Below, in pieces: positions 44,669 through 55,742 of a stretch of 64,000 bases of DNA. The stretch's first letter is position 1, and every line of letters starts with the position of its first letter. This DNA comes from Leptobrachium leishanense (Eukaryota > Chordata > Amphibia > Anura > Megophryidae): positions 328,953,119-329,017,118 of the forward strand of contig CM019066.1 in assembly GCA_009667805.1 (NCBI GenBank), given 5' to 3'. The translations under genes were made by a program, and so were the position numbers. Under the pieces are notes generated by a model. The model worked only from the letters and a program-made list of their open reading frames with translations, ran no database searches and had not been told where the DNA came from.

Positions 44669-45338
44669 GTTGGAGGCAAATAATTAACAAATGTGCTTAT
44701 GATCATTGATTAGCTACTTAAGACTTTTTAGTGAGTATATTAGCTGTAAATAACCTAGAAAATGATTATTTACCATCATCCGTCACCACTTCCTGGGGAA
44801 GGAGGCAGGGCTGGACTTATATCTCAGGATGTAGGCACAGAAATCTGGAGCGCCTCTTCACCCCCCCCCCCAAAAAAGGCAAAAAATAAATAAAAAAATT
44901 GTTTTGGGGGAAACCAACAAGTTTCTCACTGCTCTCTAATCAAAAGAAGGGGCAGAATCTGTTGCCTTAAAATGAAGCAACAATGGAGCAGAATGTTAGG
45001 GTTAAGCCAATAACCCAGTAATAACGCATTGCTCCTTTTAGGGGTCAGGCAAACCCCCTTTCTTCCCACTTCTCTTCCCCCTTATTCCCCATCTGATATA
45101 TTGTAAGGTATGAAATGTCACTGGATTAATCAATTAGTTTTTTTGTCAAATAAACTAAAACAAATAATAAAATTATTACTTTACTTTTCCAATAAAAATC
45201 GTATTTACAAAAAACGTAGAAGTTCTTGGTGCTCTCTCGATTGCTATAAAACAGATAGAACATGGTAAGAGAGTCATGCACATATGCTGGTTTCAGACTG
45301 CACTTTAAGAACTAAAAAATAAGTGTAAATTTAAGTTT
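44669..45338. other. Interval without recognised features
   Basis: Includes a run of ten C at about 44862. No gene or element boundary seen. Confidence 0.5.
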
Positions 45339-46373
45339 TTAACCGCTTCACTACTGATATCTGTACTTTGCGCTCCCTATACTTAACATGGGGAGCACAA
45401 AGTGTTAATCAGCGTTAGGAATGCAAAGTCCTAACGCTGATTAATGTCTGGCTGTGATTAGCAAAACGTTAACCACAGCCTGGACTTGGTGTTAACGGAT
45501 TCCGCTTCTGCAGAATCTGTCAGCACCAGCCAAAAAAAATAATTAATTGCCAGATACTCACCTCCTGTCCCACAACGAAGACCGCGGCTCCGTCCACCTC
45601 CTCTTTTGCCAGGAACCGAGGGAGAGACTGGGGGGGAAAAGTCCACCAGTCTCTCCCTGCAGATCACTTTGCCGACCTGCCGGATCTCGCAAGGCGAGAT
45701 CCGGCAGGTTGCGTGACCGGCAGGGGGAAACTCAATGGAGTCCATAGGAATCCAATCGAGTGGATGTTTGCATCGGCGCTTAGCGCTGTCGCAAGCATCC
45801 TGGGACGTAGCGTCCGCTAACAATGCAGGCAGCTTTTTAAGCGCCTGCATTGTAATCTTACATTAAAACGGGGGCGGTAGGGAGAAAACTGCGTGCACAG
45901 TTTTTTCTCCCTTGCGCTCCTGTTTTAGCAGGAAGAGCATCTATCTGGTGCGCCGATATCGAGATATCTTGGTATGCTGATCTCTAGCCCAAACGCAAAT
46001 TAAATTTGTTTGCTGAAAATAAATTTCATTTGCTTTTCGGCTGCAGAAAGTGCCCCCAAAGTTTTTGCCCTGTGGGCATAATGCCCAAAGAGCTAAATCT
46101 ATAAAATCAGCAGCTGAAAGCTCTGAAATATCAGGTTTCAGCAGCCGATCCAGGAGAAATAGAAGAAAATAGACCAGCCGCTCAAACCTCTAACTCAATT
46201 CGACAGTAGATGGCGCCATCTACTGGCCAGAAATAGGTCATTTAGAGTAAGAAATACAATAGTATAAGCTTAAGTATTTCTTAATTTATAATTCATTAAA
46301 AATGATTTTACATTAAAACCACTGGTTTCTGATCATGGTTTTCTGGATAATCACTCGGTAGTGAAGGGGTTAA
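45339..46373 (+). mobile_element. Complete TTAA-flanked non-autonomous DNA element (families D and E)
   Basis: TTAA at 45339-45342 and 46370-46373 bound a 1027-bp element with inverted ends CCGCTTCACTACTGA and CCCCTTCACTACCGA (read inward). It joins the sequences seen elsewhere as separate fragments: the left part (family E at 5216, 30871 and 47175) and the right part (family D at 3565, 17710 and 31747). It contains a perfect hairpin CCTGCCGGATCTCGC/GCGAGATCCGGCAGG at 45676-45708. No transposase. Confidence 0.75.
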
Positions 46374-47174
46374 AGATAAATTAGTATCAATCTCATGCAA
46401 AACTCTTGTATGTAGAAAACACTTCAAGATCCAGAACTCCAGCGTGGTACAGGAACCTTTGTCCTTAGTATGAGCCCTGAACACTGCCTGCTATTCTCAC
46501 AGTAATCCTGTTCATAAATATCACCAACATGTTAGCTATGAACATGGTATGCCAGATGGGTCAACAGTGTCACTGAGAAGGATGGAAGCTCATGGATATT
46601 ATATAGAAAATTAGATGAGTAAAGACCACTCTGTGCTGCTTGGCATGCGTGCTTCTATATAGATACATACGAAGTGTCTTATTCTTGAAAAAAAATTCTT
46701 ATCCAACACTTGCATTCAGACAATTTTATTTCATATAGTTTTGGTTAAAAAATTTATTGGGATTAATGAAATATATATATTTCTGGGTGTTCAGTCAAAA
46801 ATGTTAATTTAGCGTTCAAAACCATGTAACTGTTGACCTTTTATTCCAATCAGAAATAGTTTTTTTTAATTTCCTTTAACACTGCTTAAACATTCTTTAG
46901 CTTAAATAAATTTGAGTTAAATTCACTGTAGTTCAGGCTTTATTTTTTTGTTTAGCTTTATTTCTATCTGTGTTTGCCAGTTGGAAAAAAAATGCATCAT
47001 CTTTAAAATATTTGTCTACTCCCAATAGTATAATATAAAGGCAATTAAGTGTGTGTATTGAATTTCCCAAATTTAACTTCTAAAATAAGATTCTCATTAC
47101 ATTTTCCACTGAAATTTGAGATTCACTGTAACAATTATAACCACAAAAGCAAAAAAAGAGCTCCTTTTTGAAAG
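46374..47174. other. AT-rich interval without recognised features
   Basis: No open frame over 60 codons and no repeat boundary. Confidence 0.5.
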
Positions 47175-47557
47175 CTTACATGTACTTTGCGCTCCCTATA
47201 CTTTACATGGGGAGCACAAAGAATTAATTAGTGTTTGGATTACAAAGTCCTAATGTTAATTACTCATCGCTGCGGTTAACTGAAAAGCAAAGCACAGCTT
47301 GGAGCTGCTGCTAACTGATTCCGCTTCTGTGAAATCAGTTCGAAGAAGCTGCAAGTCCCCCCAAAAACCAGATACTCACTTCTAATCCTGTGGCAAGAAC
47401 GGCTGCTCGATCCACCTCTTCTGTCCACTGGAAGCAGAGTGCGACTGGGGGAAAAAGTTCCCAGTCTCCCTCCATCATCACTCTGCGGACTTGCAGGATC
47501 TTGCGAGAGGCGAGCTCTGCAGGTCAAGTGACTGGCAGTCGAAGCCTCAATGGAGTC
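47175..47557 (+). repeat. TTAA element (family E), left part, host of PLE dimer
   Basis: Follows 45365 onward ('tactttgcgctccctatact') up to GAAGCCTCAATGGAGTC, where the PLE insertion begins. The host continues at 51439. Confidence 0.65.
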
Positions 47558-47729
47558 ATCCGAAGGCGCTGTAATCACCAATGCTGGGAGCCCACAAGCT
47601 CAGCACCGAGTCTCCAAGAGTGGGAGCACCGAAACCCCCTTCACATACAGCAACAAGGAAAGAAGTCCGGGACCCAGGCAGCTGTAGCTTATGTATTTAT
47701 TCACAGGGGTAACATCTCCCCACCAAGGA

Positions 47730-47766
47730 ACAGTGACGTTTCGGTCACAATGGGCCTTAATCATAC
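47730..47766 (-). ncRNA. Degenerate hammerhead-like motif, left PLE copy
   Basis: Minus strand AUGAUUAAGGCCC, a stem pairing imperfectly with GACC, GAAA, then CGUC. The GAAA box is intact and the first box is degenerate. It lies about 175 bp from the 3' end of the left copy. Confidence 0.4.
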
Positions 47767-48076
47767 AATTAGAAAGGACATGGCACCTCCAATTTAAACC
47801 CCTCTCAACCAATCATAATGTACCCCTCATTACAAGGGGGTGTGTCCTGTTGTCCACCATAATTATATACAAACGAAGTTTTTTTCCATAAACACCTCTA
47901 ATACAAAAATACACAAAATTGATAATTTATATATTTAGAACATATAAAATTCTTACTCTACCATATGAGGAACAAGCTCGGTATCAATGAAACCTTATGA
48001 AAGCTCTGTGGGGACAAAAGAATATATATTTTTTTAACACAAAAAAGTGCACCAAAATGCACCCAATCAAAAGATG

Positions 48077-49467
48077 CTAATAGCAGAGATGTAAATCAAA
48101 CTCCCTATTAAGGCCCTTAGGCCACAATGTATCCAATTTATGTATCCAGCGTTTTTCCTTTTGTTTCAATAATCTAATCCTATCCCCTCCCCGTCGCAGG
48201 ACCGGGACATGATCAATGATCTGAAATCTTAATTGTGCTATATTATGTGTACAAGCAAGAAAATGTTCGGAAACCGGTAAATCCCTACGTGCCGTCCTAA
48301 TGGTTGACTTATGTTTCGTAAAGCGTTCTTTCATTTTCATTGTAGTTTCACCCACATACAATAAGCCACAAGGGCATTTCAGTACATAAACTACATATGA
48401 AGAATCACATGTATAATATTCCCTTATCCCTATTTTTTCACCCGTATGTGGATGTACTAGGAAATCCCCCTTTATGACCGCATTGCATGAAGAACAACCA
48501 AGGCACGGAAAGGTGCCCTTTCTTTGGGGGCCAAGGAATCTTTGTTGTTTCTCCCTGATTGGGCCTATGTCTGCTTTAATTAGATGGTCCTTCAAATTCA
48601 TATTCTGCTTATATGCAAAAACAGGGGGGCTCTGAAAAAATGGAACCTCTCCATATGCTTTACGTAAGATACCCCAATGCCTTCTAATAATGTTATTCAC
48701 CTGTCCACTTATCTGACTAAATTTACTGATAAACGGAATCCGTGTGTTTTGTCGACGTTTAGGTGTCCTCTCTGAAATCATAGTCTTCCTATCCAAAAAT
48801 TCTACTCTCTGTAGTTCTTGTTGAAGAAGAGATCTAGGATAACCCCGTTCCTTAAATTTATTCACCATCCCCTGCAGTCTATCCATACGAACCTCAGGAT
48901 CTGATACATTCCTAATAACCCTCATTAATTGGCTGCGTGGTAAAGATCTCAATGTATTACCCAGATGAAAGCTCTGATAATGTAATAAGCTGTTCCTATC
49001 TGTAGGTTTAGTGAATAAATCGCTATATAGGTGTGTCCCCTCCACTTTAAGTGTCAAATCCAAAAAAATCAATCGACTCACGACTAACTTTCATTGTGAA
49101 CCTAATATTCTCATTAATCCTATTAATCTCTTCAAAGAAAGTCTCCAGATCCTCCAAACTACCTGTCCAGATCCCAAACACGTCATCTATGTAACGCCAC
49201 CAGACATGGACAAACTTGGCAAAAAAATGGTGACTATACACATGGTATCTTTCAAAAGCATCCATATAAACATTCGCATATGCTGGTGCCATATTAGATC
49301 CCATTGTGGTCCCCCTACATTGTCTATAAACCGTATCCCCAAAGAGGAAAAGATTATTATACAAAACGAATTTCACGAGTTTCAACAAAAAGACTATCTG
49401 GTCCTCTGAGAATGCATTCTCCTTTAGTATTTCGTCTATTGCTCTTAATTCTTCCTCGTTGGGGAAC
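48077..49467 (-). pseudogene. PLE polyprotein, left copy: RT C-terminal half, linker, GIY-YIG
   Basis: PLE protein: reverse transcriptase joined to a GIY-YIG nuclease that nicks the target. Frame 49047-49388 holds TTMGSNMAPAYANVYM (motif B) and WRYIDDVFGIW (motif C, catalytic DD). Frame 48077-49081 holds the thumb and linker (KERGYPRSLLQQELQ, NNIIRRHWGI), the cysteine cluster CLGCSSCN, and the nuclease YVVYVLKCPCGLLYVGETTM with MKERFTKHKS, ending at DLHLCY and stop. The frames are split by one extra T in a T run (A7 at 49062-49068). Motif A and everything upstream are lost at the inversion joint near 49465. Confidence 0.85.
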
Positions 49468-51032
49468 GGATTCCGCGCTGCATCCCATTTCGGTCTTCCT
49501 GGATAGGATTCTCCAGTCTCTGGTTATCAGTACAAGATCATTTATATGGGATAGCAAGGATGTTTTGAACCGGTTGGAAGGTTTATCGCTGGATGGACCA
49601 GTGATTTTGTTTACTTGGGATGTGACTAGCTTGTATACGTCTATCCCCAACGAGGAAGGATTAAGAGCAATAGACGAAATACTAAAGGAGAATGCATTCT
49701 CAGAGGACCAGATAGTCTTTTTGTTGAAACTCGTGAAATTTATTTTGTATAATAATCTTTTCCTGTTTGGGGATACGGTTTATAGACAATGTAGGGGGAC
49801 CAAAATGGGATCTAATATGGCACCAGCGTATGTGAATGTTTATATGGATGCTTTTGAAAGACACCATGTGTATAGTTACCATTTTTTTGCCCAGTTTGTC
49901 CATGTGTGGTGGCGTTATATAGATGATGTGTTTGGGATCTGGACAGGTAGTTTGGAGGATCTGGAGACTTTCTTTGAAGAGATTAATAGGATTAATGAGA
50001 ATATTAAATTCACAATGAAATTTAGTCGTGAGTCGATTGATTTTTTGGATTTGACACTTAAAGTGGAGGGGACACACCTATCTAGCGATTTATTCACTAA
50101 ACCTACAGATAGGAACAGCTTATTACATTATCAGAGCTTTCATCCGGGTAATACATTGAGATCTTTACCACGCAGCCAATTAATGAGGGTTATTAGGAAT
50201 GTATCAGATCCTGAGGTTCGTATGGATAGACTGCAGGGGATGGTGAATAAATTTAAGGAACGGGGTTATCCTAGATCTCTTCTTCAACAAGAACTACAGA
50301 GAGTAGAATTTTTGGATAGGAAGACTATGATTTCAGAGAGGACACCTAAACGTCGACAAAACACACGGATTCCGTTTATCAATAAATTTAGTCAGATAAG
50401 TGGACAGGTGAATAACATTATTAGAAGGCATTGGGGTATCTTACGTAAAGTATATGGAGAGGTTCCATTTTTTTCAAAGCCCCCCTGTTTTTGCATATAA
50501 GCGGAATAGGAATTTGAAGGACCATCTAATTAAAGCAGACATAGGCCCAATCAGGGAGAAACAACAAAGATTCCTTGGCCCCCAAAGAAAGGGCACCTTT
50601 CCGTGCCTTGGTTGTTCTTCATGCAATGCGGTCATAAAGGGGGATTTCCTAGTACATCCACATACGGGTGAAAAAATAGGGATACGGGAATATTATACAT
50701 GTGATTCTTCATATGTAGTTTATGTACTGAAATGCCCTTGTGGCTTATTGTATGTGGGTGAAACTACAATGAAAATGAAAGAACGCTTTACGAAACATAA
50801 GTCAACCATTAGGACGGCACGTAGGGATTTACTGGTTTCCGAACATTTTCTTGCTTGTACACATAATATAGCACAATTAAGATTTCAGATCATTGATCAT
50901 GTCCCAGTCCTGCGACGGGGAGGGGATAGGATTAGATTATTGAAACAAAAGGAAAAACACTGGATACATAAATTGGATACATTGTGGCCTAAGGTCCTTA
51001 ATAGAGAGTTTGATTTACATCTCTGCTATTAG
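49462..51032 (+). pseudogene. PLE polyprotein, right copy: RT core, linker, GIY-YIG
   Basis: Reads in from the inversion joint at LHPISVFLDRILQSL and continues through TWDVTSLYTSIPNEEG (motif A with catalytic Asp), TKMGSNMAPAYVNVYM (motif B), WRYIDDVFGIW (motif C), thumb, linker, CLGCSSCN and the GIY-YIG core CPCGLLYVGETTM, ending DLHLCY and stop at 51032. One extra T in a T run near 50470 shifts frame between the linker and the cysteine cluster. This indel differs from the one in the left copy. The N-terminal part upstream of motif 1 is missing. Residues differ from the left copy at about 15 places over the shared region. Confidence 0.85.
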
Positions 51033-51340
51033 CATCTTTTGATTGGGTGCATTTTGGTGCACTTTTTTGTGTTAAAAAATATATATTCTTTTGTCCCCAC
51101 AGAGCTTTCATAAGGTTTCATTGATAACGCGCTTGTTCCTCATATGGTAGAGTAAGAATTTTATATGTTCTAAATATATAAATTATCAATTTTGTGTATT
51201 TTTGTATTAGAGGTGTTTATGGAAAAAAACTTCGTTTGTATATAATTATGGTGGACAACAGGACACACCCCCTTGTAACGAGGGGTACATTATGATTGGT
51301 TGAGAGGGGTTTAAATTGGAGGTGTCATGTCCTTTCTAAT

Positions 51341-51382
51341 TGTATGATTAAGGCCCATTGTGGCCTAAACGTCACTGTTCCT
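51341..51382 (+). ncRNA. Degenerate hammerhead-like motif, right PLE copy
   Basis: Counterpart of 47730-47766: AUGAUUAAGGCCC, stem with GGCC, then UAAACGUC. Here the GAAA box has changed to UAAA while the stem pairs better than in the left copy. Confidence 0.35.
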
Positions 51383-51438
51383 TGGTGGGGAGATGTTATC
51401 CCTGTGAATAAATACATAAGCTACAGCTGCCTGGGTCC

Positions 51439-51550
51439 CGAAGCCTCAATGGAGTCCTATGGAGTCCAGGAGGGGATACTCATTGTGGCTCATTAGTGCT
51501 ACCTCGAGTATGCTCTGGCTTAGCGCTGCATTATGGGTCAGGCTCCCAGG
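51439..51550 (+). repeat. TTAA element (family E), right part after PLE dimer
   Basis: Continues the host element after the second copy of the target repeat: GGAGTCCTATGGAGTCCAGG onward, up to 'cattatgggtcagg', where a family G fragment begins. Confidence 0.6.
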
Positions 51551-51551
51551 A

Positions 51552-52262
51552 TATCCCCCTGATGACTGGCGTCATCGTGCATAGCGTGGTGACGTCAGTT
51601 CTGCAATTAACCCCTAGCTGCCACCTATGGTGGAGATAGGGGGTTCCAATGAACCCCCTATCTCCCGATCCTCGGCAGCTAGGGGTTAATATTTGGTATC
51701 ATTGGAGCAGCAAGAGCATGGCCTTTCCAATGATACCAAACATGACCATGTAAAATGTAAAGAAAAAAGAACATTAAAAAAATTTAATAAAAAAAAAACA
51801 TGTTTTTTTGTTTTATTAATGCAGCAATATTGTTCTCATTTCAATTATAATGTGAACAATGATGCTGCACTAATGATTTTTTCTATGTTGGGCGTTTGCT
51901 AAAAAACACGTAATTTTCACTTGAAAAATGTAACGAGTCCCCATTTCTAATTTTTTTAACAAGCGCACCCCATAGAAAATATAACTGAAAGGCTCACATG
52001 ATAAAATGTGAAAAAAAACACTTTACACAATGTAGATGATTGAAAATTCAATTTGTATTGCATTTTTTGTTATAATATTCAGGCAGGACATGACATATAC
52101 ATATAATAATGATATATTATGAATCTGCCGAGTCTGCTGGAAAGAACGATATATAATATGTCTGGGTTGTGTAATAAAACGTGGCTTCAAACAAGATGAG
52201 CGAAACCGGTAAAAATTATCTCAGCACAGAGGTGTGAAATGGCTCAGCAGTGAAAGGGTTAA
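51552..52262 (-). repeat. Family G (TTAA) element, one terminus present
   Basis: Reverse-complement relative to 16393. The right edge is CAGTGAAAGGG followed by TTAA at 52259-52262. The left part starts inside the element at the 'gactggcgtcatcgtgc' hairpin, so the GC-rich end is missing. Confidence 0.65.
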
Positions 52263-52838
52263 TGAATATCACTTTCTCCCACTAGCCCCTAGAAAAGGCC
52301 CTCTCTTACCTGGAGACAGTTAATTACAATTAATGGACCCATTCCAATGACAGGTGCAGGGCAGCAGCAGGAAAAGAAGAGGGGACAGTGGAAGAGACAA
52401 GAATGCAGGACAATGGCAATGACATCTTTGTACTCTACTTGCATGCTGAAAAGCACAGTAAAATAGTAATTGTATAGATTTATTTAATCCCTTTCAGTAT
52501 GGAAAACAAGTATACATTATTTTTAAATGGAATACAGTGAAAAACCAAAAATAGCATAAAACCCAATTTGCATAACTTTGTAATGCAAGATCAATGTTCA
52601 CCCTTGCGGAGAGACTGCATCCCCTGAAATCTCACTATTGTCACCATGTATTACTGTAATTAAGCTCCACAGAACCCCAACCCCTCCCCATAAAAATTTC
52701 AACAACCTTTACTGCTGCAGTACAACAGCCAGGAAGAGGGCATACTACAGGGAGACCTCTGGAGTCACTCATTGCTGTATAGGGATAGGATTCAGCGAGC
52801 TAGAATGACTGAAACTCCCTGTACAGTACAGATACAAG
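52263..52838. other. Interval without recognised features
   Basis: No coding signal. It ends at the target duplication of the L2-type LINE. Confidence 0.5.
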
Positions 52839-54136
52839 GTGTTACTATTATTATTATTATTATACTTTATTTATATAGCGCCAGCATATTCCACAGCGCT
52901 GAACATTGGGCACAATATAGACAGGGTTACAATACACTGAGACTGAACAACATTTTGATAAACCAGTACAGGAGGAAACGAGGGTCTTATTCCCGTGGGA
53001 ATTTACAATCTAGAAGGGTTGGGGGTTGAAACAGGAGGAGAAGACTGCAAGGTGAGTGTGATGAACTGGTTGGGGCGGCGTATTAGTGAGTCGGGTGGTA
53101 GGCTTCCCTAAATAGGAATGTCTTAAGGGAGCATTTGAAGGAAGGGAAACTAGGGGAAAATCTGACCGTACAAAGGATGGGAGCTGCACGTGAGAAATCC
53201 TGCAGTCTATCATGGGAAGAGGTGATGCGGGGAGAAGCTAGGCGCAGGTCACTGTTTGATCTTAGGGAGCGGGCTGGGGTGTATTTGGTGATTAGTGAGG
53301 ACAGGCAGTGGGGAGGTGAGTTAGTGAGGGTTTTGTAGGTCAGGATAAGGATTTTGAATTTAATTCTGCAGTGGATGGGGAGCCAGGGAAGGGACTCGCA
53401 GAGGGGAGCGGCAGAGACAGAGCGGCGGGTGAGGTGGATGAGCCTGGCAGAGGCATTCAGAATGGATTGTAGAGGGGTGAGCAGGGAAAGAGGGATGCCA
53501 ACTATAAGATTATTACAATAGTCGTGTCGGGAGATTACAAGGGCATGGATGAGTTGCTTTGTGATGTCAGTGGTAAGAAATGGCCGAATTCTGGAGATAT
53601 TACGCAAATGGTACCGGCAGGAGGAGGAAAGAGATTGGATGTGGGGGATGAAGGAAAGAGCAGGGTCAACTGTAACTCCGAGGCAGCGAACCTGGCTTGA
53701 TGGAGAGATAGTGATACCCTCGACCACAACAGAGAAGTCAGGAGGTGGGGAGGCATTAGAGGGAGGAATTAGTAGGAGCTCAGTCTTGGACATGTTAATC
53801 ATTAGGTGGTGAGAGGCCATCCAGGAGGAGATGCCAGATAAACAGTCGCTGACCATGGAAAGGACAGGAGGAGAGAGATCGGGGTAGAGAGGTAGATCGG
53901 AGTATCATCAGCATAGAGGTGGTAATTAAAGCCAAAGCTTTTACTGATTTTTCCCAGGGAGGAGGTGTAGATAGAGAAGAGCAGAGGACCAAGGACAGAG
54001 CCTTGAGGTACAACCAACTGATAAAAGCATTGAGGAGGAGATACCAGGAAATGATACAGAGAAAGACCTGTTAGACTAGACAGATATGAGTGAATCCAAG
54101 AGAGCACAGTGTCACAGAGACCGTAACCGTGTTACT
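52839..54136 (-). mobile_element. 5'-truncated L2-type LINE
   Basis: An 8-bp duplication GTGTTACT (52839-52846 and 54129-54136) bounds a 1282-bp minus-strand insertion. The 3' end is an ATT/TAA microsatellite (52847-52861) preceded by the 'tatatagcgccagcatattc' 3'-UTR segment, which also occurs at 61390. The frame begins inside the reverse transcriptase, so it is truncated at the 5' side. A microsatellite tail fits the CR1/L2 group. Confidence 0.85.
53083..54128 (-). pseudogene. L2-type LINE reverse transcriptase, C-terminal half
   Basis: Frame 53802-54107 begins [11 protein letters not shown] and has [20 protein letters not shown] (motif B) and [13 protein letters not shown] (catalytic YADD, followed by T rather than the commoner T/Q). 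Frame 53083-53856 continues with MNMSKTELLLIP-like INMSKTELLL, LGVTVDPALSF, RHDYCNNLIVGIP, and the C-terminal LRSNSDLRL and FLFREAY block typical of L2 ORF2. A frameshift near 53810-53850 separates them. Endonuclease and motif A are absent. It is a different family from the LINE at 19158. Confidence 0.85.
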
Positions 54137-54856
54137 GTAATTTCCATATACAGGCATTATGTCTAAAATAATTTGCAAATAAATAAATACATGTCACATA
54201 CAGATATTATTTTATATTCTATTGGTATTTTTCCGAAATTGCATCGCTAATATGATTATGATCACTACAAATCCCCATAAGCAGGAGATCTGATCATTTT
54301 ATTATCTATCTTTATCATATTTACTGTATGTGACACCAAGGTAATTTCTGCCTGTATGCTGATAATCAGACCGCCTGTGAAACTGTTTGAGATAAGGGAC
54401 ACGATCTAGAGTTCAGTATCTTTCATTCCAGAAATATTTCTGGAAAAGATAAACTAACATATGAAAAATTCAAACTGAACAAATTTATTTTAAGATTTTT
54501 AACGATTTCAGAATGACAGCATGTAAGCAAAATAGCTATATCACCCTACTTTTAAGTGTTAGCTATACATCCTATATTTCAAATAAATGTTATAATAATG
54601 TGTTTTCAAGAAAAAGCACTTTGAAGCACTTTCAAGAATTAAAAATTACCTTTTTTCCAACCTTTTGCTCCTATGTATTAGCAACACTGGCACAATGATA
54701 ACAAGAGGCAACAATATATATATCTTTTCTTTGTTGAATTGCTTATTGTAAACTATTCTCAAGTGGCCACTAACTTTATCCTCTAAGAATTTACAGTACT
54801 TTGTATTTAACATATAACATATGTTCATACCTATTTCTTTTATTGTATGCTCCTAG
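54137..54856. other. AT-rich interval without recognised features
   Basis: No repeat boundary or coding signal up to the exon-like segment at 54857. Confidence 0.5.
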
Positions 54857-54923
54857 TGAAAGATCATATTTGTTTGAACTCCTACTACGATTCAAAGACC
54901 AGCTTGAAGTTCGAAATCTAAAG
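54857..54923 (+). CDS. Candidate 67-bp exon of unknown host gene
   Basis: A pyrimidine-rich tract (tcttttattgtatgctcct) and AG precede 54857, and GTAAAA follows 54923, giving both splice-site consensus dinucleotides. In the frame ending in phase 0 it reads ERSYLFELLLRFKDQLEVRN then LK, an amphipathic charged helix-like peptide with balanced codon use, unlike the surrounding AT-rich DNA. I do not recognise the family. It could be a chance frame; the 67-bp length and start phase would need a partner exon outside the window or far away within it. Confidence 0.35.
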
Positions 54924-55457
54924 GTAAAATATTCACACCAAACATCAATCGGAGCACCAACGTATGTTGTTGCACAGGCGGCCTGGATTTACAAAGAAAA
55001 CCAGCTAGCACTGTTAATGGTATCATTACTTTTATATGATCTTTAATAAATCCATATTCGCAAACATCCTAGAAGACATTGATATTTCAATCCCAAACCA
55101 TGGTCAGATGGAATGGAAAACAATGTTATAAAGGCAAATGAACAGCAGCTATCCAGATGGCCTGGATCTTTCTTACGTGAGAATAAAAAACTTACATGTG
55201 CTTACATCTCTTATTTTTCACAGATATAAACATAAAGTACATTATTTTTTGGGATATCAATTGAATAGCCACATGCATTACTATGAGAACACTACATCTG
55301 GAGTAAAACCACCAAGCCAGAACCGCAATAACTCTTTCCTGTGAAATTAAATGTGTGCCTTCATTTTGTTTGTCTTTACCAAGGCAACTACCACAATTTG
55401 GAAATGTATTTGGCTGTAAGATACATAAATCTATAATACTTTAATATTTAATTATAC
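54924..55457. other. Interval without recognised features
   Basis: Downstream of the exon-like segment. No second exon-like frame with clean splice borders was found. Confidence 0.45.
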
Positions 55458-55680
55458 TTAGCCTGTTCAGTGCTGAACCATTTCATATCCTTGAGCTCTT
55501 TCTGATCATTTTTGCTCACCATTTGTAACTGCTATTTGCTGCCATGATTTATAGCAGAACCTACACAAGTTATACCTATATATTTTATAGCAAACTCAGC
55601 AATTTTATAATAAGTCAATACTATGGTGAATCCATTTTGTAGTGATCGATACTGAATGCCTGACCTCCATTATGTTCTGT
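55458..55680 (+). repeat. Old family G-like (TTAA) relic
   Basis: 'agcctgttcagtgctgaacc' to 'tttttgctcaccatttgtaa' resembles the left end of family G (20705 onwards) at low identity. Neither terminus is intact. Confidence 0.35.
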
Positions 55681-55686
55681 TTTAAG

Positions 55687-55731
<45 letters not shown>

Positions 55732-55742
55732 TATATATATAT
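55687..55742. repeat. (TA)n microsatellite
   Basis: About 28 TA units with one interruption (ataatat) near 55722. Confidence 0.9.

Larger units (their letters stand above)
47540..51456. mobile_element. Penelope-like element, head-to-head inverted dimer
   Basis: The 18-bp repeat CGAAGCCTCAATGGAGTC (47540-47557 and 51439-51456) flanks the whole unit, inside one family E element. The left copy is on the minus strand (arm 47668-49467) and the right on the plus strand (arm about 49644-51440). Arms are near-identical and separated by about 180 bp that belong only to the right copy's upstream RT. The left side has about 110 bp more at its 3' end (47558-47667). Each copy ends in a 3' region with a hammerhead-like motif. 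One target duplication around both copies indicates a single integration event. Confidence 0.85.

Noticed and set aside
47276..47797. Frames of 101 and 135 codons near the PLE left border
   Set aside because: They cross the junction between the family E host and the PLE 3' end and match neither element's coding sequence.
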